From the NCBI RefSeq assembly GCF_016919065.1, contig NZ_JAFFQA010000044.1, positions 1 to 45,810 on the forward strand: DNA of 45,810 nucleotides, written 5' to 3'. Positions 27,665-36,344 of the stretch are shown in pieces. Source of the DNA: Desulfobulbus rhabdoformis. Lineage in GTDB: Bacteria > Desulfobacterota > Desulfobulbia > Desulfobulbales > Desulfobulbaceae. Below the pieces are notes generated by a model that worked only from the letters and a program-made list of their open reading frames with translations, was not told where the DNA came from and searched no databases. The stretch's first letter is position 1. Each line of letters begins with the position of its first letter. The translations under genes were made by a program, and so were the position numbers.

Positions 27665-30600
27665 TCAAGAGCACGCCGCTTGGATGAAGGTGCATGCAGA
27701 GTTGAGCCAACGTTCCATGTGCTGCGGATGAAACATGCTGTAATGGTCACCTGTGGTCACGATGCGTTCAAACCGGCCTCGTGTGAGCGCCTTCAGAGAC
27801 TTCAGGCCTCCGGCGCTGGCGGAGAGTTGAGAACTCTTGGCCTCAATGGCCAAAATATCGCTGTTGAGGTGGAATCCTGTTTTGTAACTATTCCATAGCT
27901 TGATGTTATGCTGGGCAATATTTTCCAGTCGAGCGAATTGCTCAGTGCGCATGCTCCGGCGTAATATAGCCAGGACCTGTGACCAGTATCGTCGGTTTGA
28001 AAGAGCGGTAAGTCCCTCAAAAGACATTGGTTGCCGTTCTGATCCCGCTTGGCGCGGCGCGCCGTCAAAGAGCAGGAGCGACACGGTTCGGCCCTCCCGC
28101 TCGAGTTGGCGCGCCATCTCGATGGCAAGGCTCGCTCCAAAGGACCAACCGAGCAAAACCTGATACCGCATGCCCCCCTGCGGGAGAACTGCACGCATCT
28201 GTTCGACCATATTTTCCAGGGATGGGGCCAGGGGACCCGCAACCAGGCCGGGGCAATCAATACCATCGGCACCTAGCTTCAGGTCCATGGTATCGAGTAT
28301 TTCCTTGTACACGCTGGCCACGCCCAATGTTGGCGGCAAACAAAGAATGGGTGCGGTCTCCTCGTATTGGCAGAGCACGGTGTATGGTTTTTCCTGTACC
28401 GGCCCGTTGTCAAGCCGTCGTGCCAGATCCGTAAGGGTTGGATATTCAAAAAAAGTACGAATGGTGAGGGGAGTGTCGAATTCTCTGCGGACTTCGGCTG
28501 CCACCTGAAGCGCGCGCAGACTGTGGCCGCCAAGAGCAAAGAAATCATCCTCCCTGCCGATCTGCTCCACCTTCAGCACCTGCTGCCAGATCGCAGCCAG
28601 ACGTTTTTCCGTCTCGGTTTGCGGGAGGACGTAATCATCCATCTCCCGAGAGCGGTTCATGGCGTGACGCAGCATTGCCGCTCGATCCGGTTTGCCGTTT
28701 TCCTTGATCAGCAAACGATGGACAAAGAAGAGACGGGTGGGGATCTGTGCGGGCAAGAGTCGCGCAGCGAGTTGTTTTTTGATGTCAGCGGGCTGGAGGT
28801 CGATCGCGGCTGACTGTACAAAGGCGAGCAGTTGCGCTTCTGCTGTCTCGCTCTGGTGATCAAACACAACCACCGCATCGTCAACCCCCGGAATCTGGCG
28901 AAGCGTAGCCTCGGTTTCCCCTGCATTGACCCGAAAACCACGAATTTTAATCATGTCATCGGTCCTACCAAGGTACTCCAGGTGACCGCTTGCGCTGATG
29001 CGGGCTCGATCGCCTGTTCGGTATGTGGTTGTTGTCCCTTCTTTGGAGAAACCACCGGATTTACCGTTGATATATCCCCGAGCAAGGGCCGCTCCCTCAA
29101 CCACCAGTTCCCCTTCGATCCCCTGAGGGAGGGGAGAACCATATCGATCTCGAATATGGATACGGGTATTGGCAACCGGTGTCCCGATGCACTGGGCGTT
29201 CATCCTGCTTGCTGTTTGAATATCGCCTAAGTCGATCATGGCGCAGCCAATGGTCGTTTCCGTTGGGCCGTAATGGTTCACCACCTGGAGCCAGGGGCAG
29301 TAGAGGGCCAGGATTTCCAGGTCGCGGGGTGCAAAAATCTCACCGCCCAAGATCAATAGGCGCCAATGGCGCAGGTTTGAGAGTGGCTGCAAATCCGGAC
29401 TTGAGAGCAGTAAACGCAGATAGGAGGGGGTGCATTTGAGGGTCGTTATCTTGCGGGCGGCCAAGGTCTCGATGACTCGGAGCGGGTCCACCAGGATGTT
29501 TTGCCCGGTCCAGTGCGGAGTTCCTCCCGCCAGCAGAACCGAAAAAAGAGTGGTGTAGCCCAGGTCAAAGGCCGGAGAGCTGACCTGAAGCGCGGCATCT
29601 GTCGGTAGCAGCCCCAGAACATTTGCTGCGTGGTGGCAATAGTTGCTCAAAGCCTCCATGCCCACGGCAACCCCTTTGGGGCGCCCCGTCGAGCCGGAGG
29701 TATAGATGATATAGGCAATATCCGCGAGGACCGGTTCAGGCGGTGGCGCCCAGGACCTTTCCCGGTGGCGGCTTATTTTTTCACAGGGGCAGGAAAGAGA
29801 AAAATCATGGTCCCGGTTGCCCGGTGTCAAAAGGATTTTTACCTGACTGTCGCTCAGAACAAAGGCCCTTCGCTCCGTTGGCCAGTCAGGGGCGATGGGG
29901 ACAAAGCTCGCGCCAAGTCGCCAGGCAGCCAACATCCCGATAAGGACATCATTGCCGGGTTCGACAAGAATCCCGACCTGATCACCTTCGCCTATGCCAT
30001 AGCTACGAGAGAGCATGCCCGCTGTGGCTAGGATAGCCTCTTCCAGCTCTGCCGCGTGCAGGGCCCCCTGCTCATCCACCGTGACAATGTGATTGCCATT
30101 TTGAGCAAGAATGGCATCAAGCTGTAGTGGCAGGGGAGGTGCAAGGGGAATCCGGGGGCCGGTGATGGTGGTTGTGGCTAATGCGGAACCGTTGAATATT
30201 GGTGCCGTTTTGGGGTCGAGCTCCGGTGATTGTACGGCAAGTTCGAGAGCCGAGCAGAGCATCGCCAGGAGCCTGTCGATATCTGCGCGATGAAAACGGC
30301 CCTGGCGAAACTTGGCTTCAAAGTAGGCCGTGCTGTCCAGGGAAAAGCCAATTTGGAAATCATAATGGTCCCAGGAGGCAAATTGGAAGTCCGAGAGACG
30401 CAATCCTGCAAAGGTAAGTTGTTCTGTATCTCCGCCGGAGAGTAAGGCTGTGCGGCCCACGATTGCGTGATCGATTTGGCCTGCGCCAATGTTCCCTGCA
30501 GCCAGCATCTCCGCCAGGGAGACTGCAGACCAGACCGCGGTTTTTTGCAGGTCGTCGTGGACCTGCTGAAATAACGCATCAAGACGTGTCGTCCTGGCTA

Positions 30601-31552
30601 TATTCACCCTGAGCAGCACTGTGGAAATGAACATACCTATGACCCGGTCGATATCGGGAAATTCAGCAGGGCGATTGGCCCGAACAACGGAAAGCAGGAC
30701 TTCGGAGCGATCCTGCAACCGTGCCAACACCCAGCCCCAAATGGTATGTAGGATGGATGTTGCCGGTATGGACAGTCTGCCCGCCAGGTCTGTCAGCGCC
30801 TGCATGGTTGCTGGCTCGATCACCTTGACTGCGTGAGCGTAATCACCCGGTGCCGCCTCTTGGTGCAGAAAGGGCAGGGGAGACATACCTTCTACGTTGG
30901 CAAGATAATCTCGCCAGAAGGCAGTGTTTGCCTTTCCTCGGCGTTCACTCTGCGCACGAACGACATCCCCGAACCGCGTCCGCGGAGGTGGGGCCAATTG
31001 TTCGTCCCCACCCATGGCCCGTGCATAGAGAGCCATTAGGTCTTCAAGTAATATGGGAGCACACCATGCATCGAAAATGAGATGGTGTAAGGTGACGATC
31101 AGACGATACCGCGCCGGCCCGGTTTGGAGGAGGCGGACTCGCATCAGCGGATCGCGCGCGAGATCAAAGGGGGCTCGGCGATCGACCAAACCACGTTCCT
31201 GGAAGATTTTTTCTCTCTCAGAACAATGAGAGATGTCTTCAAAGGAGAAGCTCAATGGACGGGAGTTCAAGACCACTTGCCTTGGCCCCTTTCCGGGAAG
31301 TTCGGTAAACGCGGTGCGCAGCATGGGGTGCCGTTTGGTTAAGGCATGCCATGCCTGCTCGAATTGGATGGGGGCCAGCCAGCCCTCAACAGCACAGGCA
31401 AACTGTTCATTGTAGGCGGGGATAGTTTCAGCTGCGGCGTTGCGTTCGGTATGGAGCCTGTATTCGGTATAGATGCCTTCCTGGAGGCCTGTGAGCGGAA
31501 AGATATCTTCTATTGCGGTACTGGCTCTGCGTTGCGGTGTATCAGTAACCAT
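27665..31552 (-). CDS. Terminating NRPS module: C-A-T-TE
   Basis: NRPS of 1295 aa. C domain about 15-450 (HHLIFD from His156) opening with a FPLTGLQEG segment, the pattern of condensation domains that accept a D-residue donor. A domain about 470-965 (TSGSTG near 616), code by eye DLTKIGHIGK, one change from the Asp signature DLTKVGHIGK. T domain with GGHSL (Ser1011). Type I thioesterase about 1055-1295 with GWSFG (Ser1137), an Asp in LLFDGAP and a late His in GDHYSMF. It should therefore receive the chain from the epimerase-ending 2430-aa protein, add Asp and release the product by hydrolysis or cyclisation. Although chemically last, it is the first synthetase gene of the operon. ATG 31552 has AGAGGA about 5 nt upstream. 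Confidence 0.94.
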   Translation of the reverse strand: MVTDTPQRRASTAIEDIFPLTGLQEGIYTEYRLHTERNAAAETIPAYNEQFACAVEGWLAPIQFEQAWHALTKRHPMLRTAFTELPGKGPRQVVLNSRPLSFSFEDISHCSEREKIFQERGLVDRRAPFDLARDPLMRVRLLQTGPARYRLIVTLHHLIFDAWCAPILLEDLMALYARAMGGDEQLAPPPRTRFGDVVRAQSERRGKANTAFWRDYLANVEGMSPLPFLHQEAAPGDYAHAVKVIEPATMQALTDLAGRLSIPATSILHTIWGWVLARLQDRSEVLLSVVRANRPAEFPDIDRVIGMFISTVLLRVNIARTTRLDALFQQVHDDLQKTAVWSAVSLAEMLAAGNIGAGQIDHAIVGRTALLSGGDTEQLTFAGLRLSDFQFASWDHYDFQIGFSLDSTAYFEAKFRQGRFHRADIDRLLAMLCSALELAVQSPELDPKTAPIFNGSALATTTITGPRIPLAPPLPLQLDAILAQNGNHIVTVDEQGALHAAELEEAILATAGMLSRSYGIGEGDQVGILVEPGNDVLIGMLAAWRLGASFVPIAPDWPTERRAFVLSDSQVKILLTPGNRDHDFSLSCPCEKISRHRERSWAPPPEPVLADIAYIIYTSGSTGRPKGVAVGMEALSNYCHHAANVLGLLPTDAALQVSSPAFDLGYTTLFSVLLAGGTPHWTGQNILVDPLRVIETLAARKITTLKCTPSYLRLLLSSPDLQPLSNLRHWRLLILGGEIFAPRDLEILALYCPWLQVVNHYGPTETTIGCAMIDLGDIQTASRMNAQCIGTPVANTRIHIRDRYGSPLPQGIEGELVVEGAALARGYINGKSGGFSKEGTTTTYRTGDRARISASGHLEYLGRTDDMIKIRGFRVNAGETEATLRQIPGVDDAVVVFDHQSETAEAQLLAFVQSAAIDLQPADIKKQLAARLLPAQIPTRLFFVHRLLIKENGKPDRAAMLRHAMNRSREMDDYVLPQTETEKRLAAIWQQVLKVEQIGREDDFFALGGHSLRALQVAAEVRREFDTPLTIRTFFEYPTLTDLARRLDNGPVQEKPYTVLCQYEETAPILCLPPTLGVASVYKEILDTMDLKLGADGIDCPGLVAGPLAPSLENMVEQMRAVLPQGGMRYQVLLGWSFGASLAIEMARQLEREGRTVSLLLFDGAPRQAGSERQPMSFEGLTALSNRRYWSQVLAILRRSMRTEQFARLENIAQHNIKLWNSYKTGFHLNSDILAIEAKSSQLSASAGGLKSLKALTRGRFERIVTTGDHYSMFHPQHMERWLNSACTFIQAACS

Positions 31553-31653
31553 ATGTCCTCTTGAAAAAACCTGAAGCTGCTCATCACAAACCCGATCTCT
31601 CTGCTGGGGAGAAGAGCTTTCCTGCGTGTAAAAATTACTCCTGAAAAGATGAT

Positions 31654-31674
31654 TTCTGGTTGTTAACCGGAAAG
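31654..31674. other. Small hairpin between exporter and NRPS genes
   Basis: A 9-bp stem with one G-U pair (TTTCTGGTT with AACCGGAAA) around a GTT loop lies in the 154-nt gap between the exporter stop and the NRPS start, the largest gap inside the operon. In the operon direction it is followed by a mildly T-rich stretch. It may act as an attenuator or RNA-processing site, or mean nothing. No promoter was recognised in this gap. Confidence 0.3.
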
Positions 31675-31706
31675 AGCATATTGCCTAGCGGTAGGGGAGA
31701 GCATTG

Positions 31707-33347
31707 TCATGCTGCAAGCTCATAAGGGGTACAGCGACCGTATTCCATCTTGTAGATGCGGTCCGCTGCATGAAAATATTTATCGTCATGGGTCACGGCG
31801 ATGATTGTCTTACCCTTGGCCTTGAGTTCAGGCAGGAGCACCTCGTAGAAAAATTTGCGAAAGACCGGGTCCTGATCGGCGGCCCATTCGTCAAAAATCA
31901 TCACCGGTTTGTCCTCCAGTACACTGATGATCAGGGAGAGCCTCTTTTTTTGACCGGTGGAGAGATCGCGGTTGGTTATTACTCCGTCTTCAATGGAAGT
32001 CTTGTGGGTCAACTCCATCTGCGCAAGGAGGGTATCGATCTTCTCATTATCCGGCGCATCAATGCCAATGAGTCGGCCAAAGAGGTAGTAGTCTGAGAAA
32101 ATGGTGGAGAAGAGGTTGCGATAGCTTGCCTTGTTAAATGGGGTGATCTCGATGTCATCAAGCAGAATGCGTCCACTATCAAGCGGATAGAGACTGGTGA
32201 GGGCCTTGAGGAAGGTCGATTTACCGGAGCCGTTACCCCCAACGATAAAAGTGATTTCACCTCTATGGAATTCGAGCTGCATCGGGCCAATGTGAAAGGG
32301 TCTGCCGTTTGCCTTGAGTGGAAATTGAAAAAAGATATTCTCCAGGCAGATTCGGCTCCAGCTCAGCTCCTTAATCGGTTGTTCGCCGCTGATTTGTTCC
32401 TGTTGATTTTGTCCCTGGTCGATCAGGTTTTCCAATTTGCGAATATTGTTGATCGCCGCCTCAGCCCGGGAGACGGCTGGGATGGCGGTAGCCAGGTTGC
32501 CCACCGGGTCGGAGGTGAAGATGATCAGTGCGATCAGTTTGGGGATCAGGGTGATCTGGTTTTGGTCTATCTGGGGGAGGAGAAAGAGGATTCCACTGAT
32601 GGAAAAGAGTAAAAATGATTGGGAAAGGAGAATCGTGATATTGAGTTTGAGTCCGGCATCCACCCGAAGGTCTGTGGAGGCATCAATAGTCGTATTCAGC
32701 TCTTCCTGACTGAAATCCTGGTATTTCCGTCGGTTTAATTTCAGATCCTTGAATCCGTAGAGCAGGCCGTTCAGGTTGTCCATGAAGATATTTTCACTGG
32801 CCGCCGATTTTTGTAACAGGCCTGAGATCTGTTTTTCGTTTTTCAAATAGAGGATCACGATAAAACTGACAATGCCGACGGTTATCAACACCGCCTCTAC
32901 GGACATAACGGCGATATAAATTATGAGGAAGCTTAACATCACTCCGGAGGAAATGGCGTTGATAGCCACAGTGGTGGAGAGTGATATGGTCGCTGTGTCC
33001 GTGGCCAGAGCTGAAAAAAAGATGCCCTTGTCGATGGACTCCAGGCCGAGCAGATCGGTGTTGTTGAGTTTTCCCAGAATTCTGAGACGGATGATACGAA
33101 CAATGTTTTCGACCAGCCGAGTACTTTCGTTGATGGAATAGCGTTTACAGTACCAGAACAGGGCCATGAGGGAGATGAAGAGAAAAAACTCCTGGAAATG
33201 AAGGCTGCCCGGTTGCAGTTTACCTGCGATATGGATGGCGGTAGCCACGGCGAGACCATTGGTAATGCCTGCTGCGATGGTCATGAATATCATGCTCTTG
33301 CTGAGCGGTCCCGCCTCTTTTTTGAGGAATTCGAAGTAATTTTTCAC
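31707..33347 (-). CDS. Cyclic-peptide-type ABC exporter (membrane + ATPase fusion)
   Basis: Inner-membrane ABC half-transporter of 546 aa, the usual size of the SyrD/PvdE cyclic peptide exporter family, which moves lipopeptide products or precursors to the periplasm. An N-terminal membrane domain (about six helices, residues 15-300) precedes an ATPase domain at about 335-546 with Walker A GGNGSGKST, signature LSTGQKK, Walker B VMIFDEWAADQDP and the H-loop VTHDD. The start is a GTG at 33347 with AAGGGA just upstream, overlapping the stop of the PotD-like gene as GTGA, which implies translational coupling. Next to the synthetase genes it is the obvious product exporter; the type I thioesterase and export together fit a cyclic lipopeptide. 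Confidence 0.92.
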   Translation of the reverse strand: MKNYFEFLKKEAGPLSKSMIFMTIAAGITNGLAVATAIHIAGKLQPGSLHFQEFFLFISLMALFWYCKRYSINESTRLVENIVRIIRLRILGKLNNTDLLGLESIDKGIFFSALATDTATISLSTTVAINAISSGVMLSFLIIYIAVMSVEAVLITVGIVSFIVILYLKNEKQISGLLQKSAASENIFMDNLNGLLYGFKDLKLNRRKYQDFSQEELNTTIDASTDLRVDAGLKLNITILLSQSFLLFSISGILFLLPQIDQNQITLIPKLIALIIFTSDPVGNLATAIPAVSRAEAAINNIRKLENLIDQGQNQQEQISGEQPIKELSWSRICLENIFFQFPLKANGRPFHIGPMQLEFHRGEITFIVGGNGSGKSTFLKALTSLYPLDSGRILLDDIEITPFNKASYRNLFSTIFSDYYLFGRLIGIDAPDNEKIDTLLAQMELTHKTSIEDGVITNRDLSTGQKKRLSLIISVLEDKPVMIFDEWAADQDPVFRKFFYEVLLPELKAKGKTIIAVTHDDKYFHAADRIYKMEYGRCTPYELAA

Positions 33348-34591
33348 GGGGTCCCTTGTTCGCCGGTTTGCGTTGCATCAGAAAAATCTTTTGTAAAATC
33401 CTCCATCTGAGTGTCTCCTCTGAAAAAACCTCCCTTGGGCAAGGGGAGTTTGACCAGGGTTTCGGGAGCTTTTGTCTGCAGCACCTGCGCCCAGGCCTCC
33501 TCATACAGTTTGGTTGCCTCTCCGAGGTCTTTTAAAAAAAGACGGTCTTCCTCCTCTGGAAAAAGAAATCCAGGGCCGGTGCGGATACTCCTTTTTACCT
33601 GGGGAAGTGAGCTACTCATACTATTGGGGAAGTAGTTGTAATTGGTCATTTGCGCCATGACCTGAGGCTGCAAGAGGTAGTTGAGAAACAGTTCGGCGGT
33701 GCGTATGCTTTTGCTCCGAGCGCTTATAACGGCATTATCGATGGTCACCATGACCTTCCCTTCAGGCAGAAGAAATCTGATGTTCGAATTGTGATTCAAA
33801 GCGTTTGCGGCCGTTCCGTTCCAAACGACGCCAAGAAGGATGTCCCCGTTGATGAGTTCTTTGTCACTGTTTTCCTCCCCCATGAAAGACAGTCCGCAGG
33901 TTTTTACGGTGTTTATCAGAAGGTTACGGGCCTCTGTAATTTCCTTTGGATTGGTCGTGTTCGGAGAATAGCCGCCCAGTTGGAGGGCAATCCCCATGGC
34001 AAAACGCATCTCCTTCATGATGCCCAAGCGGTAATCGAGGTAGTTGTTGCGTGCTTGTTCGACAAGGAAATTCCAACTTCTGGGAATACCGACGATATAG
34101 TCGATATTAAATCCTATGCCGAGACTGGTTCGAAATAAGGGCACGCAATAACGGAGTCCTATATCGAAGGGGACTCTGCGAAGGTCTTCATCGAGATCTT
34201 CCAGATTGGGCAGATTTTGATGATCCAGTCGATAGAGGAGATTGTTTTTGATCATTTTGGTGACCATATAATCGCTGGGAGTGAGCAGGTCATACTGCTC
34301 GGGACGGCTCTGTAAGAGCGAAAACATCTCCTCGTTGCTGTGGATATAGGTGGGGAAAATCCGCGTCCCGTATGCTTTGCTAAATAAATCAAACACCTCT
34401 TGAGGGATGTAGTAATGCCAGGTCAGGATATTAAGCTGCTCGGCAGGCTCGAACTGTGCTTTGGGGAGTTTCAGATGCTTGGTCCAATCTTGGGTGTCAC
34501 TTTTGCCGACCGGCGTTCTGTTGTCACAGCCGCCAATGCAGAAAGCGACCAGAGCGAGCACGAGGAAGAATATGTTGCGCATCTGTTTCAT
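33344..34591 (-). CDS. PotD-like periplasmic binding lipoprotein
   Basis: Extracellular solute-binding protein of the spermidine/putrescine (PotD) type, 415 aa from ATG 34591. The N-terminus is a lipoprotein signal: MKQMRN, a hydrophobic core, then lipobox IGGC with Cys22. Fold landmarks of the family include LNILTWHYYIP near the mature start, YDLLTPSDYMV, and a C-terminal part with lengthened linkers. No PotABC permease genes lie nearby, so a standalone role with the exporter is more likely than polyamine import. ATG 34591 overlaps the stop of the SPFH gene as ATGA, and its own stop overlaps the exporter start. A longer reading from 34693 would run into the SPFH coding region and hide the signal peptide. 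Its ligand is unknown; polyamine, the lipopeptide itself or an exporter accessory role are all possible. Confidence 0.85.
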   Translation of the reverse strand: MKQMRNIFFLVLALVAFCIGGCDNRTPVGKSDTQDWTKHLKLPKAQFEPAEQLNILTWHYYIPQEVFDLFSKAYGTRIFPTYIHSNEEMFSLLQSRPEQYDLLTPSDYMVTKMIKNNLLYRLDHQNLPNLEDLDEDLRRVPFDIGLRYCVPLFRTSLGIGFNIDYIVGIPRSWNFLVEQARNNYLDYRLGIMKEMRFAMGIALQLGGYSPNTTNPKEITEARNLLINTVKTCGLSFMGEENSDKELINGDILLGVVWNGTAANALNHNSNIRFLLPEGKVMVTIDNAVISARSKSIRTAELFLNYLLQPQVMAQMTNYNYFPNSMSSSLPQVKRSIRTGPGFLFPEEEDRLFLKDLGEATKLYEEAWAQVLQTKAPETLVKLPLPKGGFFRGDTQMEDFTKDFSDATQTGEQGTP

Positions 34592-35706
34592 CTGCTTGTT
34601 TTTGTCCCTTGAGGAAGAGATTCCGAAGGCACAACAGGGGGGAACTGGTCGTTCTTTAAGTAGCTCTCTAACCTTGAAAGAAATGATGCCCAAGGTTCTT
34701 TGGAATCCTGTTGCTTGGGCAGTGACTGTTGCGCATCTGGCTTGGGTGAGGATGGGGGGGATGTCTGTGGGGAGGTGGAGTCTGCTGGTTCAGATTCAGG
34801 ATTTTCGGGCTGCGTCTTGGTCGAATCCATATTCATGATCAGGGGAAGTTTACCCTCTCCACCACCTATGACCACGACTTTGGAATTGTTGGATTTAGAT
34901 AGGGCTATAGTAGCATCAATTCCCTTATATTGCAGGTATTTATCAAAGAAGTTTCCAGCTTTGACAATATCCTCAAAGCGTTTGATTCCTTCCGCCTCAA
35001 TAGCTTTACGCTTGGCTTCCTTGACCGCGGTTTGCAGGAGGTAGTCGTACTGCTGAACATATTGCTCCTGGCTCAGTTTGCGTTCAATAGCCTCGACGAT
35101 TGTTTTGGGGAGGATCATCCTTCTGATAAGAAGGTTGTCGAGGATGATATGCTTTTCGGCAAAGGCGCCCATGGACCCTTGCATAATGATCTGCAAAAGA
35201 TAGCCCTCAGAGGTGTAGATTTCAGCAGGCAGGTAATTGGCAACCACTTTTCTCAGGTGCGCCTGAACCTCCGGCTTGACCACTTTGCGTACATAATCCG
35301 GACCTACGAGTGTGTGGAGTTGGGGAAGATACTCCCGATCGGGTAGATAACGCACTGATACTTCGAAAAGTATCGGCAAACCGTCTTTGGAAAGTGCTTC
35401 AAATTCAAAGGGTGTGTGGTGAATGCGGGTATCGTAGACATACATCTTGTTCCATGGAGGGATGACATGGAGTCCCTCGTTATAGACGTAGTCCATATCG
35501 GTGCCGCCGTGGAATCGTCGCCAAAGAACGCCAGCTTCACCAGGATAGATATTGATGAAGATACGGTTGAAAAAATAGGCAAAAAGAACGAGGGCAACCA
35601 GGAAAAAAAATTTGAGAAAAAGCGCAAGTCGGCGCCTGAGATAGGGCCAGTTTTTTCGAAAGTTTTCAAGAATTGTGTTAGCGGGGGGCTGCTCCGATGG
35701 GGCCAT
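34588..35706 (-). CDS. SPFH/band-7 (stomatin/prohibitin-like) membrane protein
   Basis: A 372-aa membrane-anchored SPFH protein. One N-terminal transmembrane helix at about 25-48 is followed by the GEAGVLWRRF segment typical of the band-7 fold, an SPFH domain to about 210, a helical Lys/Glu/Ala-rich coiled-coil region (AVKEAKRKAIEAEG) to about 250, and a Pro/Ser-rich low-complexity tail from about 300. ATG 35706 has GGAG 5 nt upstream; the GTG at 35712 is less well placed. It is the first gene of the operon and is translationally coupled to the PotD-like gene. SPFH proteins form membrane microdomain scaffolds; organising the export machinery or protecting the membrane from the lipopeptide is inference. 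Confidence 0.85.
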   Translation of the reverse strand: MAPSEQPPANTILENFRKNWPYLRRRLALFLKFFFLVALVLFAYFFNRIFINIYPGEAGVLWRRFHGGTDMDYVYNEGLHVIPPWNKMYVYDTRIHHTPFEFEALSKDGLPILFEVSVRYLPDREYLPQLHTLVGPDYVRKVVKPEVQAHLRKVVANYLPAEIYTSEGYLLQIIMQGSMGAFAEKHIILDNLLIRRMILPKTIVEAIERKLSQEQYVQQYDYLLQTAVKEAKRKAIEAEGIKRFEDIVKAGNFFDKYLQYKGIDATIALSKSNNSKVVVIGGGEGKLPLIMNMDSTKTQPENPESEPADSTSPQTSPPSSPKPDAQQSLPKQQDSKEPWASFLSRLESYLKNDQFPPVVPSESLPQGTKTSR

Positions 35707-36344
35707 ATGCACTCCAACTACCTGAATGTGTGAGGTCGCCCCAAGTACAGTAAGATGGACAAGACCTGTGGTGTGTGAATCTGAGAATTTTTATTTTGCA
35801 TCCTACTGGCAGAAAGGAAAGGGAGTATTGAAAAAGTCGCTGCCAGTAATCAGAAAGACAAAGAAATTATACAGTGTAGAACAAAAAGGATTCAAGGTGT
35901 TTATGAGATTTTTTTATTGATCTTGTTCTGAAAATGGAGGAGAGCCGTGTTTAGATTTCACTTGGATTGATTGATGGACCAACGACTTAAGCTGGCGAGA
36001 AGGAGACTTGTATCGTGAGAATCTTTTTTTTGACAGGGGCACTCCTGTATAGGTCACAGCAAATGAGAAAACGGGAGTGAGAATCAATATGCTCGCTATT
36101 GTGGTACCAGGGGCTTTTTACAGTAGAGTGCCGGGAAAGTCTTGGTACGATACAATTATTCTTGCATCTCTAACAGCTCAATAATTTCGATTTGGTTAGA
36201 ATGACGAAAAAACAGACCAGTTTATACACATTTCATTGGAAGCGTCCTCGCAAAACGGGTACTATATAAGACGTCTTACCAGTAAGAAATTGAGCGGATG
36301 AAAGAAAGTGGCAATTAAATGAAGAATTACAGGGAGGGCAAGCG
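35707..36344. promoter_or_regulatory. Divergent intergenic region upstream of the lipopeptide operon
   Basis: About 640 nt separate the minus-strand operon from the plus-strand DUF697 gene and must hold the start signals for both. The stretch is richer in A and T than the coding regions. I see no confident sigma-70 pair; a TTGACA at 36030 has no matching -10 at the right distance. Near the DUF697 gene are TATATA at 36263-36268, a 10-bp palindrome AAGACGTCTT at 36268-36277 and an adjoining CTTAC/GTAAG repeat at 36275-36286, which could be an operator. A 64-aa plus-strand frame at 35726 looks non-coding. Confidence 0.4.

Noticed and set aside
4852..31342. Many open frames opposite or out of frame within the NRPS/PKS genes
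   Set aside because: They are shadows of GC-rich coding sequence; the minus-strand frames carry continuous catalytic motifs.
34591..34693. Longer N-terminus for the PotD-like protein
   Set aside because: It would lie inside the SPFH gene and bury a clear lipoprotein signal that starts at 34591.
36030..36053. Promoter at TTGACA 36030
   Set aside because: The only TATAAT-like box is 12 nt away, too close for sigma-70.
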